Source of the DNA: an uncultured Eubacteriales bacterium
GTDB taxonomy: Bacteria; Bacillota; Clostridia; Christensenellales; UBA1242
NCBI GenBank assembly: GCA_948806215.1
Contig: CAQIDI010000011.1
Location: 1-30,996 of the forward strand
Length of the DNA: 30,996 bases
Direction: 5' to 3'
Shown here one piece after another: positions 1 to 8,293 of this stretch; the stretch's first letter is position 1; each line of letters begins with the position of its first letter. The position numbers and the translations under genes were made by a program. The notes beneath the pieces are model-generated. The model saw nothing but the letters and a program-made list of their open reading frames with translations, searched no databases and was not told where the DNA came from.

Positions 1-2
1 TA

Positions 3-164
3 GATCCAGTAGATCCAGTTGATCCATTAGATCCAGTTGTTCCAACAGATCCAGTAGATCCAGTAGATCCAGTTGATCCATTAGATCCAGTTGTTCCAAC
101 AGATCCAGTAGATCCAGTAGATCCAGTTGATCCATTAGATCCAGTTGTTCCAACAGATCCAGTT
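3..164 (+). repeat. Tandem 54-bp repeat encoding an 18-residue DPV-type unit
   Basis: A unit of 54 bp (18 codons: DPV x3, DPL, DPV, VPT) recurs with almost no base change; the DPL codons start at 21, 75 and 129. From 165 to about 435 the array decays into 9-bp units (gat-cca-gtt and synonyms) with many synonymous changes. The near-identity of the first copies indicates recent expansion. More copies probably lie left of the window. Confidence 0.9.
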
Positions 165-1634
165 GATCCTATAGTTCCAGAAGATCCGATTATTCCGGTA
201 GAGCCAGAACCAACTGATCCTGGAATTATAGATCCAGTAGACCCAGTAGTTCCTACCGATCCAGTTGATCCGGTTGACCCTACAGATCCTGTAGACCCTG
301 TAGATCCAGTTGATCCTGTAGACCCTGTAGATCCAGTTGATCCTACAGATCCTGTAGACCCTGTAGATCCAGTTGATCCTACAGATCCTACAGATCCTGT
401 TGATCCAATCGACCCTGTAGTTACAACTGATCCTGTAATGCCAATTGAACCAACTGATCCAATTATAACCGATCCTGTTACTCCAGTAGAACCAATTGCT
501 CCAACAGAACCAGTAGAATCTGACGGAAGCGAATTTGTTCCGGGTTCGGTTAACTCTGCTAAAACCAAAAAGATTGGTTTAGGCCGTAAAATTATTAACT
601 GGATTGGTCGTCACTGGTTACTTGCAGGTGTTGTTGTTACCGCTGCTACTTTAGCTATTGGCGCAGTTGCTGGTCCTTTAGCTCCAGCTGCAATAGCTGT
701 TGCAAAATTTGCATCGTTTAACCTTGCAACATTTGCTACTATTGGTGCTGCTGCTATTGGTGTTAAATATGTAACATTCAGAAAGCGTCGTCAAGCAAAC
801 TCTGCACAAGCACATTTCTTAAATCGTGAGAAAAAAGTTCAAAAAAGAATTAAGAAAAGTGAAAAACTTTTAGCACAACTTGCTTCTTACCAAAAACAAG
901 CTGCAGAATTGAAAGACACACTTAAAAAACCTGATTTAACTAAAGCTCAACGCAACCAAATTACAAAACAAGTTAAGAACATTTATAATAAAATGGCAGA
1001 AGTTGATAAAAAGAACTTAACAATTATTAAAGGTTTGAACCACGAATTTGATGAAGTTAAAATGCCAGGTGCATTAAATATTCCAAGTAAAATTGTTCAT
1101 ACTGTTAAAAGAGTTACTGGTACAGCCACTCTTAGCAGATTAAAAGCCGAAATGGATCCTTTTATCGATAAACAAATCGCTAAAAAACCAGATTCTAAAA
1201 AGGCTGAAAAACTACAAGAAATGAAACTAGATGGAAACATTGTTGATGAATTCTTTAATTACCAAATTATTAAGCGCAAAACACAAGAAGAATTAAGAAA
1301 GCGTGCTGAACTTGTTGCTGCAACCGAACCTAAAGGAATTAATAGTGCAGTTTACAGACGCATTGATAATCACCTAAAGAATTTACATCAAATGTCTTAC
1401 ACAACACAACAACAAGCAGGACCAGTTCCACTAGATCAACAAAAAGTTATTGGAAAAACAGTTAAGCAAATTGTAACTGATAATCCAGAAATTACTGCAG
1501 AAATGCACGGAGTTGAGAACGACAAAGTTATTGAGTATGGTGTTGATGCTAAAACAGGTAAACCTGTTGTAGTAGTAAGCACTCCAACTCGTAGAACAGA
1601 GTATGATTCGAAATTTCCACCAAAAACTAGATAG
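3..1634 (+). CDS. Partial Asp-Pro-Val repeat membrane protein, 3' part
   Basis: The reading frame is open from base 3, so the gene starts left of the window; the ATG at 438 is an internal Met. The visible part is about 543 residues. Residues 1 to about 165 are a repeat of DPV, DPL, VPT and DPT triplets. A basic segment follows, then two hydrophobic stretches (about residues 205-235 and 236-258) that look like membrane helices, then a lysine-rich, partly coiled-coil C-terminal half of about 280 residues ending in KTR. No enzymatic motif or LPxTG anchor is visible. The Pro/Asp repeat could be a stalk or spacer, but which side of the membrane it sits on cannot be told without the N terminus. Function unknown. 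The TAG stop is followed directly by a strong terminator. Confidence 0.8.
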   Translation, partial: DPVDPVDPLDPVVPTDPVDPVDPVDPLDPVVPTDPVDPVDPVDPLDPVVPTDPVDPIVPEDPIIPVEPEPTDPGIIDPVDPVVPTDPVDPVDPTDPVDPVDPVDPVDPVDPVDPTDPVDPVDPVDPTDPTDPVDPIDPVVTTDPVMPIEPTDPIITDPVTPVEPIAPTEPVESDGSEFVPGSVNSAKTKKIGLGRKIINWIGRHWLLAGVVVTAATLAIGAVAGPLAPAAIAVAKFASFNLATFATIGAAAIGVKYVTFRKRRQANSAQAHFLNREKKVQKRIKKSEKLLAQLASYQKQAAELKDTLKKPDLTKAQRNQITKQVKNIYNKMAEVDKKNLTIIKGLNHEFDEVKMPGALNIPSKIVHTVKRVTGTATLSRLKAEMDPFIDKQIAKKPDSKKAEKLQEMKLDGNIVDEFFNYQIIKRKTQEELRKRAELVAATEPKGINSAVYRRIDNHLKNLHQMSYTTQQQAGPVPLDQQKVIGKTVKQIVTDNPEITAEMHGVENDKVIEYGVDAKTGKPVVVVSTPTRRTEYDSKFPPKTR

Positions 1635-1640
1635 CAAATA

Positions 1641-1670
1641 AAAAAGTTAAGGAATTTCCTTAACTTTTTT
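1641..1670 (+). terminator. Rho-independent terminator
   Basis: A 13-bp stem (1641-1653 with 1657-1669) with a 3-base loop and a T run. It closes the DPV-repeat protein gene. Confidence 0.9.
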
Positions 1671-1776
1671 TGTGGTAATGTTTATAAGGTTATATTAACT
1701 TTTTAACATATGTTACAAAATTAATATAATTGTTTTAGGGTAGGGCAATAATAAAAATTAAAATATTTAATTAATC

Positions 1777-1805
1777 TTGACAAATATAAAAAATTTTAAT
1801 ATTAT
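1777..1805 (+). promoter_or_regulatory. Promoter of the ileS T-box transcript
   Basis: TTGACA at 1777-1782, a 17-base spacer, then TATTAT at 1800-1805. It lies about 55 bases upstream of the first recognisable T-box stem I sequence. Confidence 0.8.
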
Positions 1806-1861
1806 AAACATAGTTATTAAAAGCGTTTTAAAAAAGGACACGTTTTTTAATTGTTATTGCA

Positions 1862-2062
1862 TTACAGAGAGCTTGCTGTTTGCTGAGAAGCGAGTTGCAA
1901 AAATTAAAAAATATCACCTTTATAGCTGAATCGCAGAAATTTTAGTAAGCGATTTCGTTAAGTTCTTGCGTTAATGGAACGGTGTGTGATTGCACATTTG
2001 TTATAAATGGTAATAATGCTTGGCAAAAGTATTGTTTTTGTAACAATCTTTTGCTTTTTTTT
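1862..2062 (+). promoter_or_regulatory. T-box leader (isoleucine specific) controlling ileS
   Basis: The leader between the promoter and ileS has T-box elements in the right order. Stem I has an AGAGAG element (about 1866-1871) and a GCTGAGAAGC distal part (about 1881-1890). An AUC specifier codon (1913-1915, Ile) is followed by ACC. An AGTA...CGTTA element lies at about 1944-1960. A T-box-like TGGAACGGTG (about 1975-1984) is followed by an intrinsic terminator. Known mechanism: uncharged tRNA-Ile pairs with the specifier and the bulge, forms the antiterminator and lets ileS be transcribed. The bulge reads TGGA rather than the TGGU expected for a discriminator A, so the exact antiterminator fold is uncertain. 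Confidence 0.85.
2023..2062 (+). terminator. Regulated terminator of the T-box leader
   Basis: GCAAAAG (2023-2029) pairs with CTTTTGC (2048-2054) and ATTGTT (2031-2036) with AACAAT (2042-2047), followed by eight T. It is the off-state structure of the ileS T-box. Confidence 0.88.
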
Positions 2063-2112
2063 ATGCTATAACACGCAATCAAATTAAAATTTATTTTTAA
2101 GGAGAACAAAAA

Positions 2113-5100
2113 ATGTATAAAAAGGTTAACACTCTAAATTTTACCGAAGAAGAAAACGAAGTTTTAAAATATTGGAGAGAAAACAATGTTAAAGCTTTGT
2201 GTATGAAGCATAACGAAGGAAAGCCTCGTTTTAACTTTTACGAAGGACCTCCAACCGCAAACGGAGTTCCACATTCTGGTCACGTTTTAACAAGAGCATT
2301 AAAAGATGTTTTTACCAGATATAAAAGTATGAAAGGTTTTTTTGTGCCACGAAAAGGTGGCTGGGATACTCACGGTCTTCCAGTTGAATTATCTGTGGAA
2401 AAAGAACTTGGAATTTCTGGCAAACAACAAATCGAAGAATATGGTGTTGAAAAATTTATAAAAAAATGTAAAGATAATGTTTGGAAATATGTTGATTTAT
2501 GGAAAGAATTTTCGGAACGCGTTGGCTATTTTGTTAATATGGAAGACGATTTTTATGTAACCTATTACAATAGCTACATCGAAAGTGTTTGGTGGGCTTT
2601 AAGCGAAATTAACAAAAAAGGTTTACTTTATAAAGGTTATAAAATTTTACCAAGTTGTCCACACTGTGGCACAGCACTTAGCTCGCACGAACTAGCACAA
2701 GGTTACGAAGATAGAAAAGATACAACTGTTGTTGCTAAATTTAAAAGTGTTGAAGAGCCTAACTTATATTATTTAGCTTGGACAACCACTCCTTGGACAT
2801 TGCCAAGCAACATTGCTCTTTGCGTTAATGCTAACGAAGATTATGTTAAAGTTAAATGTGGTAACGATTATTATGTTTTAGCTTTAGCGTTACTTAAAAA
2901 CCATTTTAAAGATGGCGAATACGAAGTTTTAGAAACCTTTAAAGGAAAGGCATTAGAATTTAAACACTACGAACCACTGTTTAATTTTGTTGGAGAACCA
3001 GAAAAAAGCAAAGGCTATTATATTACTTGTGACGATTATGTTACTCTTACTGATGGAACAGGTATTGTTCACATTGCGCCTGCTTTTGGTGAAGACGATG
3101 CTAATGTTGGAAGAAACTATAACTTACCATTTATTCAGTTAGTAGATAAATATGGTAAATTTTTAAGTGCTTGCGGGAAATATGCCAATCAAGATGTTTT
3201 TGAAAAGAACGAAGAAATTGCCGCAGATTTAGCAAAAGAAGGCAAAATTTTTAAAACTCAAAAACACGTTCACAGTTATCCTCATTGCTGGCGTTGCCAT
3301 AGCCCGCTTATTTATTTTGCAAGGTCTAGTTGGTTTGTTAAAACAACCGAATTTAGAAATAATATGGTTAAAAACAATGCAAAAGTTAATTGGTTACCAG
3401 AAACAGTAAAAAATGGTAGAATGGGAAACTTCTTAGAAAACAACATTGATTGGTGCTTAAGCCGCGATAGATATTGGGGAACACCGCTTCCTGTTTGGAT
3501 GTGCGACAAATGCGGACATTATCACGTTGTGGGAAGCATTGAAGAATTAAAAAAATTGGGCAATATTAAAGGCGATATTGAACTACACAAACCATATGTT
3601 GACGAAATAACTTTTGCTTGTCCTAAATGCGATGGCACAATGAAGCGTGAATTAGAAGTTATTGATTGCTGGTTTGATAGTGGCAGTATGCCATTTGCAC
3701 AACATCATTATCCATTTGAAAATAAAGAACTATTTAACAGCAGTTTTCCTGCTCAGTTTATAAGTGAAGGAATTGACCAAACAAGAGGTTGGTTCTATGC
3801 ACTTCAAGCAATTTCTACTGCTTTATTTAATAAAACACCATATGAAACTTGCATTGCAAATGGTATGGTTGTTGATGAAAAAGGCAGAAAACTTAGCAAA
3901 AGTTTGGGTAACTATGTTCCACCAATGGAAATGTTGGGATCAATGGGTGCAGACCCAGTTAGATGGACATTCTACACAGGCGCGCAACCTTGGAATAACC
4001 TAATTTTAACCAAGGATACTGTTTCGGAAAGTCAAAAGAAATATTTTGGAACACTTTGGAACACATATGCTTTTTATGTGCTATATGCCGAAATAGATAA
4101 ATTTGACCCAAGCAAATATTCGCTTTCCGATTGCAAACTTTCGGTTATGGATAAATGGGTTTTAAGCGAATTTAACAAACTTACAAAACTTGTTACCGAA
4201 GAACTTGATAAATTCCACGTTACCGAAAGCAGCCGTGCTATGGAAGAATTTATTGATAAGTTAAGTAACTGGTATGTTAGAACTGGTCGTAAGCGTTATT
4301 GGGGCAGCGAATTTACCGAGGATAAAAAAGCAGCATATGTAACACTTTACACAGTGCTTTCGGAATTTGCAAAACTAAGTGCTCCGTTTACTCCATTTAT
4401 GTCGGAAACAATTTATGGTAACATTGTAAAACCATTCTTTAAAAATGCTCCTGTTTCGGTTCACTTGTGTGATTATCCAGTTGCAAACAATGCTTTAATT
4501 GATGAAAAACTAAGTTTTGATATGAACTTAACCTATGCTTATACCGAACTAGGTAGGTCGGCAAGAAATTTAAGCGGAATTAAAAATCGTCAACCGCTAA
4601 GTAAGCTTTATTTAACCGAAGCTAACAATAAAACAACACTTAGCGATGGTTTTGTTAAAATATTAAAAGAAGAATTAAATGTTAAAGAAGTTGTTCAACA
4701 CGAAAACTTAAGTAACTTTGTAAGTTATAGTTTAAAACCACAACTAAAAACTCTTGGACCAAAATACGGAAAACTTTTAAATGGTATTAGAGAATTTTTA
4801 CAAAATGCCGATGCAAATTTAATTGTTAGCACAGTTGAAGGCGGAAAAGTGTTTAAAACCGAAATTAATGGTGAACCAGTTGAATTTAATAAGGATGATT
4901 TGTTAATTGCTGTTAATCAAAAAGAAGGTTTTGCATCATCCACTAACGATAGTATTGCTGTTGTTTTAGATACTCACTTAACAAAAGAGTTAATAGAAGA
5001 AGGTGTTGTTAGAGAATTTGTTTCAAAAGTTCAAAATCTAAGAAAAGCTAGCAACTTTGTTGTTACCGATAGAATTAACATCGAAGTTAGCGGAGAAGCC

Positions 5101-5247
5101 GAATTAGAACAAATTGTTTTAAAATATGCAGAACAAATTAAAGGCGATGTTTTGGCTCTTAGTGTAAAAACAGGAACAAACGGAACAAATAGCGAAGAAT
5201 TTGATTTAAACGATAAAAAATTAACAACCTATATTTCAAAAGCATAA
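2113..5247 (+). CDS. ileS: Isoleucyl-tRNA synthetase
   Basis: Cytoplasmic class I aminoacyl-tRNA synthetase that charges tRNA-Ile. The 1044 residues show the ATP-binding HIGH motif as HSGH (residues 54-57), inside a GPPTANG-type N terminus, and KMSKS as KLSKS (593-597). Between them lie the CP1 editing region (TTPWTLPSN near 225) and several Cys pairs (CPHC, CWRC, CDKC, CPKC) suited to zinc. The length and the N-terminal signature resemble the second, eukaryote-like IleRS type, members of which are often naturally mupirocin tolerant; that property is inferred only. The start follows AAGGAG with good spacing. The gene stands alone between a T-box leader and a terminator, so it is probably controlled by tRNA-Ile charging. 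Confidence 0.97.
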   Translation: MYKKVNTLNFTEEENEVLKYWRENNVKALCMKHNEGKPRFNFYEGPPTANGVPHSGHVLTRALKDVFTRYKSMKGFFVPRKGGWDTHGLPVELSVEKELGISGKQQIEEYGVEKFIKKCKDNVWKYVDLWKEFSERVGYFVNMEDDFYVTYYNSYIESVWWALSEINKKGLLYKGYKILPSCPHCGTALSSHELAQGYEDRKDTTVVAKFKSVEEPNLYYLAWTTTPWTLPSNIALCVNANEDYVKVKCGNDYYVLALALLKNHFKDGEYEVLETFKGKALEFKHYEPLFNFVGEPEKSKGYYITCDDYVTLTDGTGIVHIAPAFGEDDANVGRNYNLPFIQLVDKYGKFLSACGKYANQDVFEKNEEIAADLAKEGKIFKTQKHVHSYPHCWRCHSPLIYFARSSWFVKTTEFRNNMVKNNAKVNWLPETVKNGRMGNFLENNIDWCLSRDRYWGTPLPVWMCDKCGHYHVVGSIEELKKLGNIKGDIELHKPYVDEITFACPKCDGTMKRELEVIDCWFDSGSMPFAQHHYPFENKELFNSSFPAQFISEGIDQTRGWFYALQAISTALFNKTPYETCIANGMVVDEKGRKLSKSLGNYVPPMEMLGSMGADPVRWTFYTGAQPWNNLILTKDTVSESQKKYFGTLWNTYAFYVLYAEIDKFDPSKYSLSDCKLSVMDKWVLSEFNKLTKLVTEELDKFHVTESSRAMEEFIDKLSNWYVRTGRKRYWGSEFTEDKKAAYVTLYTVLSEFAKLSAPFTPFMSETIYGNIVKPFFKNAPVSVHLCDYPVANNALIDEKLSFDMNLTYAYTELGRSARNLSGIKNRQPLSKLYLTEANNKTTLSDGFVKILKEELNVKEVVQHENLSNFVSYSLKPQLKTLGPKYGKLLNGIREFLQNADANLIVSTVEGGKVFKTEINGEPVEFNKDDLLIAVNQKEGFASSTNDSIAVVLDTHLTKELIEEGVVREFVSKVQNLRKASNFVVTDRINIEVSGEAELEQIVLKYAEQIKGDVLALSVKTGTNGTNSEEFDLNDKKLTTYISKA

Positions 5248-5249
5248 AT

Positions 5250-5276
5250 AAAAAGCCGTTAATTAAACGGCTTTTT
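5250..5276 (+). terminator. Rho-independent terminator after ileS
   Basis: An 11-bp stem (5250-5260 with 5266-5276) containing GCCGTT/AACGGC, ending in a T run, directly after the ileS stop. Confidence 0.9.
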
Positions 5277-5330
5277 ATGTTTTTATAAGCTAATTTTAAA
5301 ACTTGGTAATTTTTATTTTAACAAATAAAA

Positions 5331-5359
5331 TTGCAAAAATTTTTGTTATAGGGTAAACT
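5331..5359 (+). promoter_or_regulatory. Promoter of the RluA-family gene
   Basis: TTGCAA at 5331-5336, a 17-base spacer, then TAAACT at 5354-5359, 19 bases before the ATG. Confidence 0.65.
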
Positions 5360-5377
5360 AAAATTAGTAGGTGAATT

Positions 5378-6055
5378 ATGTTAGATGTTGTTTACGAAGA
5401 TAATCAAATAATTGTGGTAATAAAACCACAAAACATTCCTAGCCAAGCTGATAGCTCTGGCGATAAAGATATGCTAACTTTGGTTAAGGAATACATTAAA
5501 GAAAAATATAACAAGCCAGGTAATGTTTATGTTGGACTTGTGCACAGGCTAGATAGGCCAACAGGTGGGCTTATGGTTTTTGCAAAAACTTCGAAGGCTG
5601 CAAGCAGGCTAAGCGATTCTATTAAGCAAAACGAGGTTAACAAAAACTATTTAGCTGTTGTTGAAGGCAAACTTAAAAATGTTAATGGTAGTTTAAAGGA
5701 TTATTTGTTAAAAAACGAAAAAACAAATATGGTTTCGGTTGTTGGGCAAGCAGTAAACGGTGCTAAATATGCCGAACTTAATTATCAAACCCTTTGCGAA
5801 CGAGAAAATTTAAGTTTGGTTAAAGTTAATTTAATAACAGGGCGTAGCCACCAAATAAGAGCACAATTTAAAAATATGGGTAATGTTTTATATAACGATT
5901 TTAAGTATGGTAGTAAAACTAAAGGAAATTTGGCTCTTTGGTCGTATGAATTAAAACTTATTCATCCAACAACAAAGCAAAAACTAACATTTAAAATGTA
6001 TCCTAATTTTGTTGGTGTTTGGAAAAAATTCGAAAACGAAATAAGCGTTTTATAG
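5378..6055 (+). CDS. RluA-family 23S/tRNA pseudouridine synthase
   Basis: Converts uridine to pseudouridine in structured RNA, probably rRNA. The 225 residues carry the RluA-family catalytic motif HRLDRPTGG (56-64) with the catalytic Asp at residue 59, and a later GRSHQIRAQF motif that is also typical. There is no N-terminal S4 domain, unlike the second synthase at 9657, so this is the short single-domain form. The exact target uridine cannot be read from sequence. The start ATG follows a modest AGGTG site. The gene is monocistronic, with its own promoter and a terminator shared with the convergent groEL. Confidence 0.92.
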   Translation: MLDVVYEDNQIIVVIKPQNIPSQADSSGDKDMLTLVKEYIKEKYNKPGNVYVGLVHRLDRPTGGLMVFAKTSKAASRLSDSIKQNEVNKNYLAVVEGKLKNVNGSLKDYLLKNEKTNMVSVVGQAVNGAKYAELNYQTLCERENLSLVKVNLITGRSHQIRAQFKNMGNVLYNDFKYGSKTKGNLALWSYELKLIHPTTKQKLTFKMYPNFVGVWKKFENEISVL

Positions 6056-6081
6056 TGTTATTAATTTAAAATTTTATATAT

Positions 6082-6112
6082 AAAAAAAGAGTGGGTAATC
6101 CACTCTTTTTTT
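6082..6112. terminator. Bidirectional terminator between rluA-type gene and groEL
   Basis: A 13-bp stem (AAAAAAAGAGTGG with its complement) and a 5-base loop, with T runs on both strands. It sits between two convergent genes and can end both transcripts. Confidence 0.88.
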
Positions 6113-6152
6113 GATGATTAAAATAATGATTAAAATAAGTGCAATAATTTTT

Positions 6153-7751
6153 TTACGCAGTAGTAGTTGGAAAACTATCTTCTTCGCAAACCAAGCCTGC
6201 TGTTGTTAGCATTGTGGAAGCAACACTACTTGCGTTTTGTAAAGCGTTACGAGTTACTTTTGTGGGGTCTATTATTCCTGCTTCAAACATATTAACATAA
6301 GCGTTGTTTAAAGCGTCATAACCAAAGTTTAGGTTGTTGCTACTAAGTATTTTATCAATAACAACTCCACCATTAACACCAGCATTTTCGGCAATTTGTT
6401 TAATTGGAGTAAACAGGGAATTAAGCACAATTTGTGCTCCGGTTTTTTCGTCGCCGTTTAAATTTTTAATAAGTTCTTCAACTGCGTTAACACATTTAAT
6501 AAGTGCAACGCCACCACCCACAACAATTCCTTCTTCAACGGCACTTTTTGTTGCAGATATAGCATCCTCTATTCTTAGCTTTTTTTCTTGCATTTCAACT
6601 TCGGTGGTGCTTCCAACCGAAATAACTGCAATTCCGCCTGTTAGTTTTGCTAATCTTTCGGTTAACTTTTCTTTATCAAAATCGCTTTCACAATTTAAAA
6701 TTTGACCTTTAATTAAAGCAATTTGATTTTTTAGTTTTTCTTTATCGCCATTGCCACCACATATTAAACAACTATCCTTGCTAACTTTAACTGTTTTGGC
6801 ACTGCCTAACATATTAAAATTTGCTTCTTTTAAAGTTAAGCCAAGGTCTTCGGTTATAACTGTTCCGCCAGTTAGAGTTGCAATATCGCTCATAATGGCT
6901 TTTCTTCTATCGGCATAGGCTGGCGATTTTACTGCTACGCAATTAAGGTTGCCGCGTAGTTTATTTAAAACCAAGGTTGCAAGCACTTCGTTTTCGATTT
7001 CGTCGGCAATAATAAGCAAAGGTTTGTTTTGGGAACTAACTTGTTCAAGAATTGGTAAAAGTTCGTTAATGTTTGCAATTTTATTTTCGCATAACAATAT
7101 GTAGCAATTATTTAACTCTGCTTCTAAAGTTTCGGAATTAGTTACCATATAAGGGGATAGGTAGCCACGCTCAAATTGCAAACCTTCAACAATTTTTAGT
7201 TCGGTTTTAAAAGTTTTTCCATCTTCAACTGTTATAACGCCATCTTTACCAACTCGTTCAAAAGCAGTGCTAATTAATTTTCCTATTTCTTCATCGCCTG
7301 CACTAATTGAAGCAACTTGATAAATTTCGGTGGCATTATTAATTGGTTTTGAAATTTGTTTTAAATAATTAATGCAAACTTCCACAGCTTTGTTAATGCC
7401 TTTTTTTAGTATTACCGGATTTGCTCCTGCTGTGTAGTTTTTAAAACCTTCTAAAACAATGCTTTCAGCAAGCACACAGGCAGTTGTTGTTCCGTCGCCA
7501 GCAACATCGTTGGTTTTAATGCTAACTTGTTTTATTAAGTTTGCGCCCATATTTTCGAACTTGTTTTTTAAAGTTATTTCTTTTGCTATTGTAACACCAT
7601 CGTTTGTTATTAGTGGAGTATCAAATTTTCTATCTAAAACAATATTTTTTCCTTTAGGACCAAGGGTTGCTTTTACTAGAGCTGATAATTTTTTTACTCC
7701 GTTTTCAAGATGTTTTATTGCATCTAATCCGTAAACAATATCTTTTGCCAT
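6153..7751 (-). CDS. groEL: Chaperonin GroEL (60 kDa)
   Basis: Large subunit of the cytoplasmic ATP-driven folding cage. The 532 residues show the nucleotide-binding TLGPKG (29-34), GDGTTT with the catalytic Asp at residue 86, and the conserved EEGIVVGGGVALI segment. The C terminus ends in DSFPTTTA and lacks the usual Gly-Gly-Met tail, which lines the cavity in most bacterial GroELs. The start follows GGAGG located inside the end of groES, only two bases after the groES stop, so translation is probably coupled. The operon runs against its neighbours. No hrcA or dnaK gene is adjacent. Confidence 0.97.
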   Translation of the reverse strand: MAKDIVYGLDAIKHLENGVKKLSALVKATLGPKGKNIVLDRKFDTPLITNDGVTIAKEITLKNKFENMGANLIKQVSIKTNDVAGDGTTTACVLAESIVLEGFKNYTAGANPVILKKGINKAVEVCINYLKQISKPINNATEIYQVASISAGDEEIGKLISTAFERVGKDGVITVEDGKTFKTELKIVEGLQFERGYLSPYMVTNSETLEAELNNCYILLCENKIANINELLPILEQVSSQNKPLLIIADEIENEVLATLVLNKLRGNLNCVAVKSPAYADRRKAIMSDIATLTGGTVITEDLGLTLKEANFNMLGSAKTVKVSKDSCLICGGNGDKEKLKNQIALIKGQILNCESDFDKEKLTERLAKLTGGIAVISVGSTTEVEMQEKKLRIEDAISATKSAVEEGIVVGGGVALIKCVNAVEELIKNLNGDEKTGAQIVLNSLFTPIKQIAENAGVNGGVVIDKILSSNNLNFGYDALNNAYVNMFEAGIIDPTKVTRNALQNASSVASTMLTTAGLVCEEDSFPTTTA

Positions 7752-7753
7752 TA

Positions 7754-8041
7754 TTAATCCTCCAAAACCGCCAAAATATCGGCTTGTTTTATTATTAGGT
7801 AAGTAGTGCCATCTAACTTAAATTCGCTTGTGGCATATTTGTTAAATAAAATTTTATCGCCAATTTTAACAACAATTTGTTGGTTATCGCCATCAATTTT
7901 TCCGCCTTCTCCGCAAGCAACAACTTTTGCAAGGTTGGGTTTTTCTTGGCTAGAACTAGGCAAAATTATTCCTGTTGTGTTTTCGGGCTTATCGTCTAGC
8001 ATTGTTAACAAAATTCTATCGAACAAGGGTTTAATTTTCAT
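7754..8041 (-). CDS. groES: Co-chaperonin GroES (10 kDa)
   Basis: Heptameric lid of the GroEL cage. The 95 residues begin MKIKPLFDRILL, a typical GroES start. Residues 20-32 (NTTGIILPSSSQE) match the mobile loop that contacts GroEL, followed by a conserved KV-ACGEG turn. The start follows AAGGAG with eight bases spacing. It is the first gene of a two-gene operon with groEL. The 250 bases upstream contain no CIRCE inverted repeat (TTAGCACTC-N9-GAGTGCTAA), so HrcA control is not evident. Confidence 0.96.
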   Translation of the reverse strand: MKIKPLFDRILLTMLDDKPENTTGIILPSSSQEKPNLAKVVACGEGGKIDGDNQQIVVKIGDKILFNKYATSEFKLDGTTYLIIKQADILAVLED

Positions 8042-8072
8042 TTTTAATGCTCCTTATAAAAAATGTATTTTT

Positions 8073-8102
8073 AGTTTAATAATTATTGCTTAATTTAACT
8101 AA
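8073..8102 (-). promoter_or_regulatory. Candidate groESL promoter
   Basis: On the minus strand TTAGTT (8102-8097), an 18-base spacer, then TAAACT (8078-8073), ending 32 bases before groES. It is the best match in the region but weak in the -35 box. Confidence 0.35.
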
Positions 8103-8293
8103 CTTTAATAAACAAAAAAATAATATTAAAAATTGTTAATTTAGTTTTTTTTGTAGGTTATTGTTTAAAGAAATTTTTTAAAACAAAAATGTAACAAATT
8201 TATATAATATTTTTAAATTTTTTTTAGTACTAGTTAAAAAGCACATAAATTAATTTTATTTTAAAGTGTAATTAATTTGGAGTTCAATAAACT

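Noticed and set aside
1..435. CRISPR array at the left edge
   Set aside because: The repeats are contiguous, in frame and code for DPV triplets; there are no unique spacers or cas genes.
438..440. ATG as start of the DPV-repeat protein
   Set aside because: The frame is open and of the same repeat character from base 3, so this Met is internal.
1703..1740. Possible second promoter near GTTACAAAATTAATATAAT before the ileS leader
   Set aside because: A similar sequence occurs at 8191-8208, but neither has a -35 box at proper spacing, and TTGACA-N17-TATTAT at 1777 explains the leader better.
6334..8093. Plus-strand open frames inside groEL and groES
   Set aside because: They are antisense shadows of well-identified genes, with no ribosome sites or recognisable products.
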